Shown here: positions 41,221 through 51,945 of the stretch, one piece after another | How the letters are laid out: every line of letters starts with the position of its first letter | How positions within the stretch are numbered: position 1 is the stretch's first letter | From: Mycosarcoma maydis | Lineage: Eukaryota > Basidiomycota > Ustilaginomycetes > Ustilaginales | DNA length: 64,000 nt | Direction: 5' to 3' | NCBI RefSeq assembly: GCF_000328475.2 | Contig: NC_026498.1 | Coordinates: forward strand, 406,506-470,505 | Notes under the pieces: model-generated | Seen by the model: only the letters and a program-made list of their open reading frames with translations | Database searches by the model: none | Told to the model about the DNA's origin: nothing | Program-made: the position numbers and the translations under genes

Positions 41221-43137
41221 ATGCCCCTCGACATCCAGGACAACGCTATCGCTGGCCACGCAGAGGCTCAGCGCGACTTGTACGTCGCCGACATCAAGGC
41301 TCACGGTGGCAATGATCAAGACCATCCTGTTGCCCACCTCGAGACTGGCGTTCGCGTCAAGCCCGACGTCTCGGACGATGACTTTATTGCTCCCTCTGAT
41401 GAGGATCTCGCCACCTTGCGACGTGTACCCGAGAAGCTCCCTTGGACCACCTACGCCATCGCTTTCTGCGAGCTGGCAGAGCGTTTCTCCTACTACGGCT
41501 GTGTCCAGGTCTTCCAGAACTTTATCCAGCAGCCTCGTCCCTCCAATAGCCGTGCCGGTGCCGGTGGTTCCAGCAACCAGTCTGGTGCTCTCGGCGAGGG
41601 TCAGCAGGCTGCTACTGGTCTCACCACCTTCAACACCTTCTGGGTCTACTGCATGCCCATTCTCGGTGCCTACCTCGCAGATACCCGCTGGGGCCGTTTC
41701 AAAACCATCTGCATCGCCGTTTTCATCGCCATGGTCGGCCACGTTCTTCTCATTGTCTCTTCGCTTCCCACCGTGCTCGACAACCAAGGTGGCGCCATGG
41801 CTTGCTTTGTCCTCGCCATCATCATCATGGGTGTCGGAACCGGCTGGTTCAAGTCGACCATCAGTCCTCTGATCGCAGAGCAGGTCAACGGTTCCAAGCA
41901 ATCCGTTCAGACGCTCAAGACCGGTGAACGTGTCATTGTCGACCCTGTCTTGACCATCAGCCGCATCTTCATGTACTTTTACCTTTTTATCAACATTGGT
42001 GCGCTCGGCGGTCAACTCGGTATGTCGTTTTCCGAAAAGTACGTTGGCTTTTGGCTCGCCTACACCTTGCCCACCGTTGTCTTTGCTCTCTGCATCCCCG
42101 TGCTCGCCTTTGGTAGCAAATACTACGTCAAGACGCCTCCTTCCGGCTCGGTGCTCGCCGAGTGCATGCGCCTCTGGTCGTATGCCGCCAAGGGTCGTTG
42201 GACGCTCAACCCCATTCAGCTTGCCAAGAACATGCGTGCCGACGACTTTTGGGAGAACGTCAAGCCTTCCAAGCATTCTCCCGAGACCAAGCCCCGTTGG
42301 ATGACCTTTGACGATGCCTGGGTCGACGAGGTGCGACGTGGTTTCAAGGCTTGCACCGTCTTCCTCTGGTTCCCGCTCTACTGGCTCACCTACAACCAGA
42401 TCACCAACAACCTCGTCTCGCAGGCTGCCACCATGGAGGTGCACGGTCTTCCCAACGAGGTTGTCTCGAATCTGGACCCCTTCGCGCTCATCATCCTCAT
42501 TCCCTTGTTTGACCTTTTCCTCTACCCCGCTCTCCGCAAGGCCGGTTTCAACTTTACGCCTCTCAAGAAGATCGCCCTCGGTTTCTTGACTGGTGCCCTC
42601 GCCATGGTGTGGGCCGCCGTCGTTCAGCACTACATTTACAAGAGGTCGCAATGCGGCAAGAACGCCTCGACCTGCTACGACATTAACGGTGATGGCTTTG
42701 CCGACCCTGGTGCCGATGGATCCGAGGAAAACGCCGTCTACATTCCTGCGCCTCTCAACGTGTGGATCCAATCGGGCTCCTACATTCTCATCGCCATTTC
42801 CGAGATTCTGGCGTCGATTACCGGTCTCGAGTACGCCTTTTCCAAGGCTCCCAAGTCGATGCGTTCGCTCGTCATGTCCATGTTTCTCTTCACCTCGGCT
42901 ATCGCTGCCGCCCTGCAGCAAGCCTTCATCTCGCTCTCCGAGGACCCCAACCTGGTCTGGAGCTACACGGTGTTTGGCTGCCTCGCCTTTGTCGGCTTCA
43001 TCGGCTTCTCGATTTCGTTCAGGAAGCTCGACTCACAGGAAGACGCGCTGAACCAGCTCGATGCCGGAACGGTCAACGCCACCGACAGCGCTATTACTTC
43101 GGAGCCTGGACAATCGGAGAAGGCGCTTGCCCCCTAA
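41221..43137 (+). CDS. PTR2: POT-family proton-coupled di/tripeptide transporter
   Basis: 638 residues from the ATG at 41221. The hallmark CELAERFSYYG (ExxER, proton coupling) lies at about 83-93, followed by FWVYCMPILGAYLADTRWGR, the PTR signature region. IIIMGVGTGWFKSTISPLIA and FYLFINIGALGGQL follow. About twelve membrane segments are visible with the fungal long loop between helices VI and VII, and the lumen/external insert CGKNASTCYDINGDGFADPG. It imports di- and tripeptides across the plasma membrane. Codon use is strongly biased (GCC, CTC, GGT, AAG), and a CT-rich leader precedes the ATG, both suggesting high expression. This bias also keeps the antisense strand open. Confidence 0.95.
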   Translation: MPLDIQDNAIAGHAEAQRDLYVADIKAHGGNDQDHPVAHLETGVRVKPDVSDDDFIAPSDEDLATLRRVPEKLPWTTYAIAFCELAERFSYYGCVQVFQNFIQQPRPSNSRAGAGGSSNQSGALGEGQQAATGLTTFNTFWVYCMPILGAYLADTRWGRFKTICIAVFIAMVGHVLLIVSSLPTVLDNQGGAMACFVLAIIIMGVGTGWFKSTISPLIAEQVNGSKQSVQTLKTGERVIVDPVLTISRIFMYFYLFINIGALGGQLGMSFSEKYVGFWLAYTLPTVVFALCIPVLAFGSKYYVKTPPSGSVLAECMRLWSYAAKGRWTLNPIQLAKNMRADDFWENVKPSKHSPETKPRWMTFDDAWVDEVRRGFKACTVFLWFPLYWLTYNQITNNLVSQAATMEVHGLPNEVVSNLDPFALIILIPLFDLFLYPALRKAGFNFTPLKKIALGFLTGALAMVWAAVVQHYIYKRSQCGKNASTCYDINGDGFADPGADGSEENAVYIPAPLNVWIQSGSYILIAISEILASITGLEYAFSKAPKSMRSLVMSMFLFTSAIAAALQQAFISLSEDPNLVWSYTVFGCLAFVGFIGFSISFRKLDSQEDALNQLDAGTVNATDSAITSEPGQSEKALAP

Positions 43138-44086
43138 CCGCGCGAAATCAAGTCACTTGTGTCTCTTTCTTTCTTGCGGTGATCCCTTTGTATTCGTGAT
43201 TCTGTGTATTTTATGCATGCTGCTCTCGTCTCTTTGCTTTTCCTTGTCACATTGGGCTTGCTGCAACCAAAAACAAAATTGGATATACCTTTTTTTTTCT
43301 CTCTCTCTGCGCTCTCTTGAGCATGTGTTCGGTGAGGCACAAGTTTACGTGTTGAATCAAGAAGACAGCATCCATCGATGACCAGATGGCGTTGGTGGTG
43401 CGCGGTGCACCGTTGCTTTCGACTGGGCAAACAAGAGTTGGGCTGATTTGGACGATAGGTGCACGTGGCAAGTTTGCTAAGAGCGCCGGAAAGGAATGAG
43501 GATTAGTAGAGGTATCTGCAACAGGAGAGGGACGGCAAGAGCTGGTCGTGCACGCTGTCGAGCACCAAGCACCAAGTCTGAGTGACGAGATGGAATAGTT
43601 TTAGCTGTTACACCGGCAGTGCATGAGCGGTGTACCAGTTTTTAGAACGAGCTTTCTGCTTTCAGCTTCCAGCTTCCAGCTTGGTGCGTGATTTGTGATT
43701 TTTCGATGGAAAGGAAACACGAAAACTCAAAGACAGCGCCGACACTCACGACAGACGACTCACAAACTGCGACCCTTCCAGTCGTGAGTTGAGCATGCAT
43801 GACTTCAACTGTAAGTGATTCGCCTATTGCAACGCAGTCACGAGTGTGCTTTCTTCCACTTTGCCCATTCACAATTTGCGTGACCGACGACGCACGGTGC
43901 CACAAACAGGAAAGTGTCGCGCTTCATGAGGTGGTGCGTGGTACACAAACCCGCAAAGTAACACTGATACGGTTGACACCCACCTTGATCACCCCCATCT
44001 CTCTCGACTCGACTCTCTCGATCCGTTGTTGCTCTCCATCGTTCTCATCTGGGCTGGTCCCAGCTTGAACATCGCCCCGCAAGAGC
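43138..44086. other. Intergenic region between the peptide and zinc transporters
   Basis: It contains a T/CT tract at about 43290-43312 and CAGCTTCCAGCTTCCAGCTT repeats near 43661-43682. No gene was recognised. Confidence 0.5.
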
Positions 44087-46837
44087 ATGCAATCGTCGGC
44101 GTACAAGCCCAGCACGCCCGACTCGCGCACTCGCGCAAAGGTGCGTATCGAGGCTCTCAATTCGCCCTTGCGTCGGTCGAGCTCTTTGGGCCACACGCCA
44201 ACATCGTCGATGCTCGGCTTTCCTATTCCGACTGACCTCCTGTTGGGTCTGCTACTCAACAAAACGCTGCTAGCATCAGCAGCTCTACTCGTATGCACCT
44301 GGCTCTCGTCCTCGCACAACGAGTCAATACACTCGCGAGTTTCTTCTTCTATAGACGAACCAGGCTCTGCGGCTTCGCGCGAACCCAACACAAGCAGCAC
44401 CAGCTCCTGGGCAATCGCCACCTTTGTGTTTCTGATCGCAGCTGCAGTACAGGCGATTTGGTTCAAGGCATGGCAGTGGTTACCGGCAGTCAAACGTGTC
44501 GATAGGCGCAGGCTCTGCACGTTAGCCGCTATCAACTTTGCTCAGCTTCTCGTTTGGCTCATGGCTCTGCGCAAGCTCGATGCGGTCAACGTGATCATCT
44601 TTACCCAGTACTGCGAGATCTGGGCGGTGGACCTTGCAAAGAGCCTCAGTGGTCGCAGTTATGGCGGATACGCAACCCTTTTCGCTCTAGCCGTCTCGTT
44701 CCTCTCCTCCATCTCAAATGCTGCCGCACCAGCCACGGGCGCCATCAACTATTCGAGCCATATGCTGGAAATGTATGCCGACGTTGATCTGCCAGATAGT
44801 CTCAGAAGGAATAGACCCGCTGGACTCGCATCACCTTCGCAACTCCGAGCCACCTCTGCTGCGGTAGACGCATCGACGGCCAACTTGAGCGTCTTTGGCA
44901 CGCTCATCGGTCACGCTTACCTTGTCATGTTTGCGCTTCTCACCATCGAAAGAGAGAGCGCACTGCTGAGTGCGAGCAGAGATACAGGCGGTCGAAGGAG
45001 GGCTGGCATTGTAGCCACCATTGTCGCTTCGGCGTTCACGCTGCCCGTATCGCTGCTGTTACGCCTGCTGGGATTCTCGACCTTTCCGGCGCTTTCATCG
45101 CTGGTACCCTCGGCTTCTAACAGCGGCGGCTCGGCAGGCTTTAGCCATTTGCCAGCGTACCTGGCCATCAGCTTTGGCTTCTTGATTCTCGACCCGCTCG
45201 TCAGCACTTCGATCGAGTCGCATGCTTCCACCAAGGACCGCGTGGCACATGGATGGCCAATTGCTGTGCTCGCCGCCTTTGGCATAGGTTTTGTCGGATT
45301 TGGCTACAAGCCAAGATGGTCGCAGCTCGCTGTTGCGCTGCTGGTAGGACAAGCGTTACGTAGCATCCTCAAAAATTCGCCGGATCACATCTCGTCTCGG
45401 TTTACCACATCCTCAACTAGCAAGGCCGATAACGCGCATGGCAGTGCGGTGGCTACAAGATCTTCCGATGTGTCGGCCGTACAGGAGCTTGTTGAATCGT
45501 TTCGATCGGGCGTGGCTGCGTGCAAAGGTACGGTCAAGATCATCATGGCCAATCCAGACTCGCGCAAAATCTTTCAATTCCTGCTGCTCAACCTTGCGTT
45601 TATGGGTGTGCAGCTGCTTTGGGGAGTTTGGACCAACAGTCTGGGCTTGATTAGCGATGCGATCCACATGTTTTTCGACTGTGCCGCCATCGGCATGGGT
45701 CTGTTTGCCAGCGTCATGGCCACCTGGCCCACCGACTCCACCTTCACCTACGGCTATGCCCGCGTGGAGACGCTCAGTGGATTTGCTAACGGCATCTTTT
45801 TGATTCTCATCTCCATCTTTATCGTGTTCGAAGCGGTGCAGCGCATCATCGAGCCGCCAGTGATGAACAACAACACGCAACTTCTGATCGTCAGCAGCAT
45901 GGGTCTTGGCGTCAACCTGTTTGGAATGTGGGCGACCGGCGGTCATCATCATCACGGACATGGCCATGGACACGGCCATGGTCACGATCACGGTCACGGG
46001 CACGGGCACGGGCACGACCATGGGCATGGACATGGACATTCGCACAACATGATGGGGGTGTACCTGCACGTCATGGCGGATACGCTTGGCTCTGTAGGCG
46101 TCATTATCAGCACACTGCTCATTGGGCAGTTTGGGTGGACAGGGTTCGATCCGATCGCATCGCTGTTTATTGCATTCATGATCGTGGGCTCGGTGATTCC
46201 GCTCGTGCTCGAATCGGGAAGGATCTTATGTCTCGAAGTGGGCGAACATCGCGAGACAGAGATGATAGAGGCTCTGGATGAGCTTCGCACCCTTCACGGC
46301 GTGGTTTCGTACCACTCGCCCAGGTTTTGGCCAAAGGATGCCGAGACTCTGGTTGGCCTAATTCGCGTGCAGGTCGTGTGGCCTATCGCTGCAGTGGGAG
46401 AGGCGACTGCGCATCCGCATGACCACAGTCATCATCACAACCACGACCACAGCCACACCCACAATCACGACCATGACCATGGCTGTGATCGTGGCCATGG
46501 TCACGGGCACAGTCAGCGCTCCGATCACGCCAGTGAGCCAAGCAACGCATCAGCGACTCGCTCAGCATTGACGCCAGAAGCAATCGCAAAGAACGTCGAG
46601 AGCCTGCTTAAATCGCGCATTCACGGTCTAGAGAGCGTCGCAGTGCAGCTGGAAAAGGTGGGTCCCGACGCGGCTTCGCCCAACAGCGTGTTTGCAAGCA
46701 CTCCCCTGTCGTCGTCGCCGTCTTACAGCAGCGCATATGACGCAAGCCCCACGACTGCACGCAGCAACACCGCATCCGCCACACTGTCTCCCATAACTGC
46801 ACATCGTCCTTCGCACCACCATCACCACCATCACTAG
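44087..46837 (+). CDS. MSC2: Msc2/ZnT5-type zinc transporter (cation diffusion facilitator)
   Basis: 916 residues from the ATG at 44087. An N-terminal set of membrane segments (about 45-450) precedes the CDF core, as in Msc2 and ZnT5. The core has LGLISDAIHMFFDCAAIG (HxxxD zinc site, TM II) and GVYLHVMADTLGSVGVIIS (HxxxD, TM V). Between TM IV and V is a His-Gly-Asp loop of about 34 residues (about 617-652). A second His-rich segment lies at about 776-808, and the protein ends in seven His. The family moves zinc into the ER/Golgi, commonly as a heteromer with Zrg17. The His-rich parts probably bind or sense cytosolic zinc. Confidence 0.93.
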   Translation: MQSSAYKPSTPDSRTRAKVRIEALNSPLRRSSSLGHTPTSSMLGFPIPTDLLLGLLLNKTLLASAALLVCTWLSSSHNESIHSRVSSSIDEPGSAASREPNTSSTSSWAIATFVFLIAAAVQAIWFKAWQWLPAVKRVDRRRLCTLAAINFAQLLVWLMALRKLDAVNVIIFTQYCEIWAVDLAKSLSGRSYGGYATLFALAVSFLSSISNAAAPATGAINYSSHMLEMYADVDLPDSLRRNRPAGLASPSQLRATSAAVDASTANLSVFGTLIGHAYLVMFALLTIERESALLSASRDTGGRRRAGIVATIVASAFTLPVSLLLRLLGFSTFPALSSLVPSASNSGGSAGFSHLPAYLAISFGFLILDPLVSTSIESHASTKDRVAHGWPIAVLAAFGIGFVGFGYKPRWSQLAVALLVGQALRSILKNSPDHISSRFTTSSTSKADNAHGSAVATRSSDVSAVQELVESFRSGVAACKGTVKIIMANPDSRKIFQFLLLNLAFMGVQLLWGVWTNSLGLISDAIHMFFDCAAIGMGLFASVMATWPTDSTFTYGYARVETLSGFANGIFLILISIFIVFEAVQRIIEPPVMNNNTQLLIVSSMGLGVNLFGMWATGGHHHHGHGHGHGHGHDHGHGHGHGHDHGHGHGHSHNMMGVYLHVMADTLGSVGVIISTLLIGQFGWTGFDPIASLFIAFMIVGSVIPLVLESGRILCLEVGEHRETEMIEALDELRTLHGVVSYHSPRFWPKDAETLVGLIRVQVVWPIAAVGEATAHPHDHSHHHNHDHSHTHNHDHDHGCDRGHGHGHSQRSDHASEPSNASATRSALTPEAIAKNVESLLKSRIHGLESVAVQLEKVGPDAASPNSVFASTPLSSSPSYSSAYDASPTTARSNTASATLSPITAHRPSHHHHHHH

Positions 46838-47275
46838 TCATGCTGGACTGTGTATGATCATTCCAATTACTAAGTTCATTTCACTCACAACTCGTGCCTA
46901 CTGTATTGGGTGCCTTGGCGAAAATCTCAATCACGAATAGAATCGTGAATAAATTTGTGACTCACGACTTGACGGTTCAGGGTTCACGGGTTTTGGATGA
47001 GAAATGTTAGATCGGTCAGCTTAGACTTGATTCCCGTCTACGTCATTGTGCAATCATGAATCGTGAAATGAGAATCACGTGAATGCTGGTCGCGAGTGCC
47101 ACGTATGTGAAAACAAGTGGAGTGACGAGTCTCGTTCGTGATTGCTGTGTAGCAGCCCACAACGATCGTCTTGCGATTGTTTATGATTGGACGAGCTAGA
47201 CGCCTGGAGAAACGTGTCTACACCTCGACAGATAGCGAGCACCAATCGACAAGTACCAAGCGAGACGTAGCGGTG
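46838..47275. other. Intergenic region with motif cluster
   Basis: Several AATCACGAAT/ATCGTGAAT copies lie at 46928-46970 and 47053-47080. No separate gene. An ATG at 47183 is in frame with the PEF protein and could add 31 residues. Confidence 0.5.
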
Positions 47276-48244
47276 ATGTCGAACCAATACTCGTACGCAG
47301 CAGGAGGAGGTGGAGGGGGAGGGGGAGGGGGAGGTGGCGGCTATGGAGCACCGCCTGCTGGCCAGCACGGTGGTTATGGACAGCAGCAGTATGGAGGAGG
47401 AGGAGGATACGGTGCACCGCCTCAGCAGCAAGGCGCGTATGGCGGTGGATATGGTGGTGCGCCTCCTGCGGGTCAGCAGCAAGGCGGATATGGTGCGCCT
47501 GCTGGCGGCCATCAACAGGGCGGCTATGCAGGTGGTGGTCAGCAGTCGTCGTACGGTGGGGCTGCTCAAGGATACGGTCGTCCTCAGGTGTTCAATGCGT
47601 CGACCGGACCTCCTCCAGGAGCGGACCCGCAGCTGTGGCAGTGGTTCATTGCAGTCGACCGAGATCACAGTGGCCAGATCAACGCGCAGGAGCTCAGCCA
47701 AGCACTGGTCAACGGAGACTGGACGCCGTTTGACCTGGACACGGTCAAGATGCTAATGAGCGTATTCGACGTCGACCGGAGCGGACAGATCAGCTTCAAC
47801 GAATTCGCAGGCCTCTGGAAGTACATCCAAGATTGGCAGGGCGTCTTCCGTCACTTTGACCAGGATCGATCCGGATCCATCGACCAGAACGAACTGTCGA
47901 ACGCTCTGCAATCGTTTGGCTACCGGCTTTCGCCCAAACTGCTGCACATTGTGACGCAAAAGTACAGTGAGTGCTGCCGCCGACGCTGGATCGTGCCACA
48001 TCGAGACTTGCACGACTGACAAATTTGCTAACTCGTCCTCTCAGTCCTTTCTACTGCAGGTGGTATGGCTTCCTCAGGCGCACCTAGAGGCGGTGCACCA
48101 GGTATCACGTTTGACCGCTTCGTACGTGCATGTGTCGTCATCAAGACCCTCACCGAGTCGTTCCAACGCCAAGACACGAACCGGTCCGGTTGGGTGCAGA
48201 TCAACTACGACACATTTATGGAAATGTGCCTTTCGGCGCCCTAA
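47276..48244 (+). CDS. PEF1: Penta-EF-hand calcium-binding protein (peflin/ALG-2 type), two exons
   Basis: Exons 47276-47966 and 48045-48244 give 296 residues. The intron (78 nt) starts GTGAGT, has branch site TGCTAAC and ends CTCTCAG, in phase 1. I chose MSNQYSYAAGG as the start; an in-frame ATG at 47183 exists. Residues 1-100 are Gly/Tyr/Gln/Pro-rich with a ten-plus Gly run. EF-hands follow: DRDHSGQINAQEL, DVDRSGQISFNEF, DQDRSGSIDQNEL, then GITFDRFVRACV and DTNRSGWVQINYDTFMEM. PEF proteins dimerise and link calcium to membrane repair, budding and cell polarity; yeast Pef1 is linked to budding and cation response. Confidence 0.93.
47303..47337 (+). other. G-rich run with quadruplex potential in the PEF1 coding start
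   Basis: Three GGGGG blocks separated by single A's, flanked by GGAGG and GGTGG, lie 27-61 bases after the ATG on the coding strand. The run encodes poly-Gly. It could form a G-quadruplex in the mRNA; no direct evidence. Confidence 0.6.
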
Positions 48245-49232
48245 GATCCTCCACACGGTGTTGCATAGCACCGCTTGTTGCCCGCGCTTGTTGTATTGTT
48301 GTATTCGTATTGCTCCGTGATCTCTTGAAGCTTGTCTTGCGACGATTCAATTGGATTGACAGTCGTCAGTGTAGCCTTTCTTGACCACCATTTGTGATTC
48401 ACGATTTTCACGCCGTTTTTCTCGTGTGTCTGCGAATATACTTGTGATTGGGGCAGCACCCGTTGGCGTTTCACTCGGCACGGGTCGCAATGCATCACGG
48501 TCACGCTGACAGTCAAGCGGGTCTGAAACTTGTTGGCCGCTTCGAGAATCGCATCCGTGCCCATCACAGATGACGAAGGAGCAGCGGTGGAACGCGTTCA
48601 GCCAGGTAACCTGTAGCAAGTCAAAAGTTCACAGTCGAGTTGTTCTTGTAGCTGTTGTGCGTCGATTTTCCGCTCCAAGTATTAATCGTGAATTTGCCAA
48701 TCACGAATATTCACATAACTTATTCACGAAGTGACGGTTGATTTGACGCTCAACACTCACGAGTTGACGGTTATATCCGTCTTGAGTGACGAGTGTGCCT
48801 TCACTCTGTTGCAACACTCACGACTGCTTGTTGCTCAGCTTGCTCGGCTTGCTCATCCTCGAGACGCTCAGCTGGATTACTTGGCTTGGTCCGTCTTGTC
48901 TCATTGCACATCGTCGACACCATCCATCGCTTACGTAGTGGATGCGCCTGCCGAACCAGCTCGGGGTCCAGCGTTGCATCGTCACAAAGCGCAAGCATCC
49001 ACGCCTCACGCCTCGCGCCTTTGGCTCGACGACCTTTTATCGGGTTCACGCTATTCTCGCGCAAAGTCAGCCCGACCAGCGCCTCTTAGCGCTTCTCGAG
49101 TAGCTTGCAGCGTCTTGATGGCTTGTTGGTAGCTTGAGCGTCGCCAGCGTGCTTTCGCTCTCGTCGGCAGAGCTTAAAGTGCGAATTGCGGCCTACATCT
49201 GCTCTCTCTTTCCTCTGTTCTCGGCGCACAGC
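48245..49232. other. Intergenic region
   Basis: 3' flank of PEF1 and leader of the next gene. Motif copies lie at 48393-48404 and 48683-48728. The reading frame of the next gene is open from 49134 but has no ATG until 49233. No other gene was seen. Confidence 0.5.
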
Positions 49233-51839
49233 ATGGCCACCAGCCTATTGGCATCGCTCTTTGTAGCGTCCTCTTCGTCGAGCTCTGCTACTGACCCACC
49301 ACCCCATAGTATCTCTGCCGGCGTGTCGCAAGACGAGACTCAGCTGCACAACCCCGCCGCTTTCGACCACCATGCTGCCATGCGCGACGCAGTTGTCTCG
49401 GACAAATCATCGACATCCGCACCGACAACACATGTGACGAGCACCAAAGACGTTCTATCTTGCCCTCCCAGCTCGTCGCCTCCCCTTGCGCCATCCGCTC
49501 TGCAGTCCTCCTCGATCGCACCCGTCCGCTCGCCGTCGACACACATGCCCTCGTCCTCGTCTAGCTCTGAAAATCCTCAGCCTTGCGCTTCGTCGCCAGC
49601 CACGCCTGCACTGGAACCTACGTCGATCGCCAGCCGTCCAGACTCGAGCTCGACACCGACAGTGCAACGCGCTTCGCGCCGACGAACCATGCCCGCGCGC
49701 CTTTCGCAAGTTTCCTCGCTCCTTGCCGGATCTAAGCTCGAAGAAGAGCTCATGCTTCTCGAAACGCCTTGTTCGCCCTCCATCTCTTCGTCTCATCACA
49801 ACACAGCTCAGTCAGAAAGCAGGCACGATGCACCTGCACCGTCGCAACCTTCGCAAGCTTCGCACTCTTTGTCTCATCGCTTCTTCACCGCTTCCTCCAT
49901 TGTTGTGCTTAGCTCGGATGCGAGCTTGCTCGCTCGCGCCGTGTACCCGACTATGCCGCCGTCGGCATCGCATTCGCATGTCAAGATCGAGTCTGAGCAC
50001 GATCAAGTCGACGCTTCTGTACCGGCATCACCGAGCTCCGCGAACACGGCTGGCTTCCGCAGACCTTCAGCGCCATCGTCGTCCTCGTCTCTCGTATCAA
50101 CGCTGGCAATCAAGCGACAACAGCTCATTGAAACGCCCGACTTCAAGCCGCGAGACGACACGCTCTACATGCCCAAGACGCGCGGCTTACGCTCCGAGAC
50201 AATCGAAGACACCTCAGACGCTGCCTACGAGCGGCGCCATCGCAAGCCCGAGGCGGCCGAGAAGCGGCAGAGAAAGGCCGAGGTAGATCGGCTGTCCAGG
50301 GACCGACTTAAGCTGCTATCACGCATCGAGCAGCTCAAAAGTGTGGAAGCAAGACTGCTACAGCCGATCGTTGTCGCTCGTGACCAGGTGCGAGCCGAAG
50401 TCAAAGCTCCAACCGACGTGTCGCCGACAAAATCATTGAGCCAGCGCACAGAGGATGTGCGCCAGGAGCTGCTCGAAGATGCCTACGACACGTTGAAACG
50501 GTACGACCTACTGCTGTCCACCACGAGCGATGCCAAGCTCGCCTCGGCGCCTGCGCCGTCGACGTTGGCAACTAGGCCCGAATCGGCTATCGCACAGCAC
50601 GATGCTTCGCGCAGCCAGTCGCCGAGGCTCAAGATCCGCATCAAGCCACGACGCGCCAGTCCACAGCCCAAGCCGACAGTGGCGTCAGACGAGAGCGATC
50701 CGTCGAGGAGGGTCAGCAGTCGGCAACCGAAACAGCGCATCGAGAGTCTGCCCACCCCGCTCACCGCAGCGGCTGTCGAGGCGGTCGAGGACGGAAGACG
50801 CAAACGACGTAGGCTATCAGCGACAAACTCGGCGTCGACCGTTGCACACGAGCATGTGCCGACCAGGGGATCACGTCGACGCGCCAGTCCCGAGGTGCGC
50901 GCCACGTTGAAGCGCAAGTCGACGCTCAACGAGCAGCCAGCGCAAGCCCCGTCGTCGAGGCGGCCACAGCGTGCTGCAGCTGCGGCTGCTGCAGTAGCTT
51001 CGGCGCTTCAACGGCAGTACGCAGAGCGGTCGTTCTCCGACCTCGACTACGAAGACGAGGAGGACGAGGAGGACGAGGAGGACGACGAAGATCAAGAGGT
51101 CGAGTCTGCTCTCAATGCCAGACTTGATGCATCAGCAAAGAGTCCAAGTCACACGGCTGGTTCAGCTGTGAAAACACGCGATCACCGATCGCACTCGGCG
51201 TCGTCGACAAGCTCAACATCGTCCGTCTCGTCGATGGCGTCTTCGCTCGGATACATGTATCCGACACACGCCGACACGGGCTCGCTCAAAGTATCGCAGT
51301 CGTTGGCCGAGATGCAGGCGTCGGATGCCGAGGCGTCGTCGGACTCCACGCTATCCGCCACAGACTTGTCACCCTCTGCGAACAAGAGGCTCAAACTCGT
51401 GCTTTCTCGATCGGCGGCCTTGACAGGCCGAGGCGCAGAAGAGGCAAAGTCGGTGCTCCAAGAAGCGCTATCTAGCGATACAGAACAGTCAATCGAAAAG
51501 CGTCGCGCATTGACCGAGAGCGAAGCGGAAAGCATCCTGGCAGCGTTTCTAGGTACCACAATGTTGGCCAAAAAGCACGCGGCGTCAGCGCACGGCGCCA
51601 ACGACGAGCACGATGCGTCATCGAGCACAACCGACATGGCTGTGTCGAGCGCTGGGTCGAGCGCTCCACCTCTGCATCCCAGCGTACAGCCTACAGCGTC
51701 CAAACGCCGCTCCACTCGGCGCGACACAACGCAATCGTTCGGCGAAAAACTGCCCGACCTGCTCACCAAACCGGCGCACTTTGATTTCTCCATCATGCGC
51801 TACTTGAGGTCCATCGACAAACCCACACACCATCACTGA
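49233..51839 (+). CDS. Basic Ser-rich nuclear-type protein of unknown function
   Basis: 868 residues from the ATG at 49233 (MATSLLASLFVASSSSS). The most ordered-looking part is about 310-420: LIETPDFKPRDDTLYMPKTR, then RKPEAAEKRQRKAEVDRLSR and RDRLKLLSRIEQLKSVEARL, a basic coiled coil. Further on are basic clusters (RRKRRRLS, RGSRRRASPE), a long acidic DEEDEEDEEDDEDQEVE stretch and a C-terminal KLPDLLTKPAHFDFSIMRYL segment. The basic/acidic alternation suggests a chromatin or nuclear factor. I do not recognise the family. It ends in three His and converges on the MadBub gene with about 106 bp between stops. Confidence 0.8.
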   Translation: MATSLLASLFVASSSSSSATDPPPHSISAGVSQDETQLHNPAAFDHHAAMRDAVVSDKSSTSAPTTHVTSTKDVLSCPPSSSPPLAPSALQSSSIAPVRSPSTHMPSSSSSSENPQPCASSPATPALEPTSIASRPDSSSTPTVQRASRRRTMPARLSQVSSLLAGSKLEEELMLLETPCSPSISSSHHNTAQSESRHDAPAPSQPSQASHSLSHRFFTASSIVVLSSDASLLARAVYPTMPPSASHSHVKIESEHDQVDASVPASPSSANTAGFRRPSAPSSSSSLVSTLAIKRQQLIETPDFKPRDDTLYMPKTRGLRSETIEDTSDAAYERRHRKPEAAEKRQRKAEVDRLSRDRLKLLSRIEQLKSVEARLLQPIVVARDQVRAEVKAPTDVSPTKSLSQRTEDVRQELLEDAYDTLKRYDLLLSTTSDAKLASAPAPSTLATRPESAIAQHDASRSQSPRLKIRIKPRRASPQPKPTVASDESDPSRRVSSRQPKQRIESLPTPLTAAAVEAVEDGRRKRRRLSATNSASTVAHEHVPTRGSRRRASPEVRATLKRKSTLNEQPAQAPSSRRPQRAAAAAAAVASALQRQYAERSFSDLDYEDEEDEEDEEDDEDQEVESALNARLDASAKSPSHTAGSAVKTRDHRSHSASSTSSTSSVSSMASSLGYMYPTHADTGSLKVSQSLAEMQASDAEASSDSTLSATDLSPSANKRLKLVLSRSAALTGRGAEEAKSVLQEALSSDTEQSIEKRRALTESEAESILAAFLGTTMLAKKHAASAHGANDEHDASSSTTDMAVSSAGSSAPPLHPSVQPTASKRRSTRRDTTQSFGEKLPDLLTKPAHFDFSIMRYLRSIDKPTHHH

Positions 51840-51945
51840 CTGGTCCATTCACGAATCAATGACGTCTGATGCAAATCCGGGTGATTAAGAATCCATGTGT
51901 GGACAGTGCACACGCCAGAGCATGAAGCGTGAAGCATGAATCTAT

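Noticed and set aside
41197..42921. 574-residue minus-strand open frame
   Set aside because: It lies exactly antisense to the peptide transporter, whose biased codon use keeps the opposite strand free of stops. Composition (Gly/Arg/Asp/Val rich) has no domain.
49134..49232. N-terminal extension of the unknown 868-residue protein
   Set aside because: The frame is open but starts at TTG; the first ATG is at 49233. The hydrophobic extension is probably untranslated.
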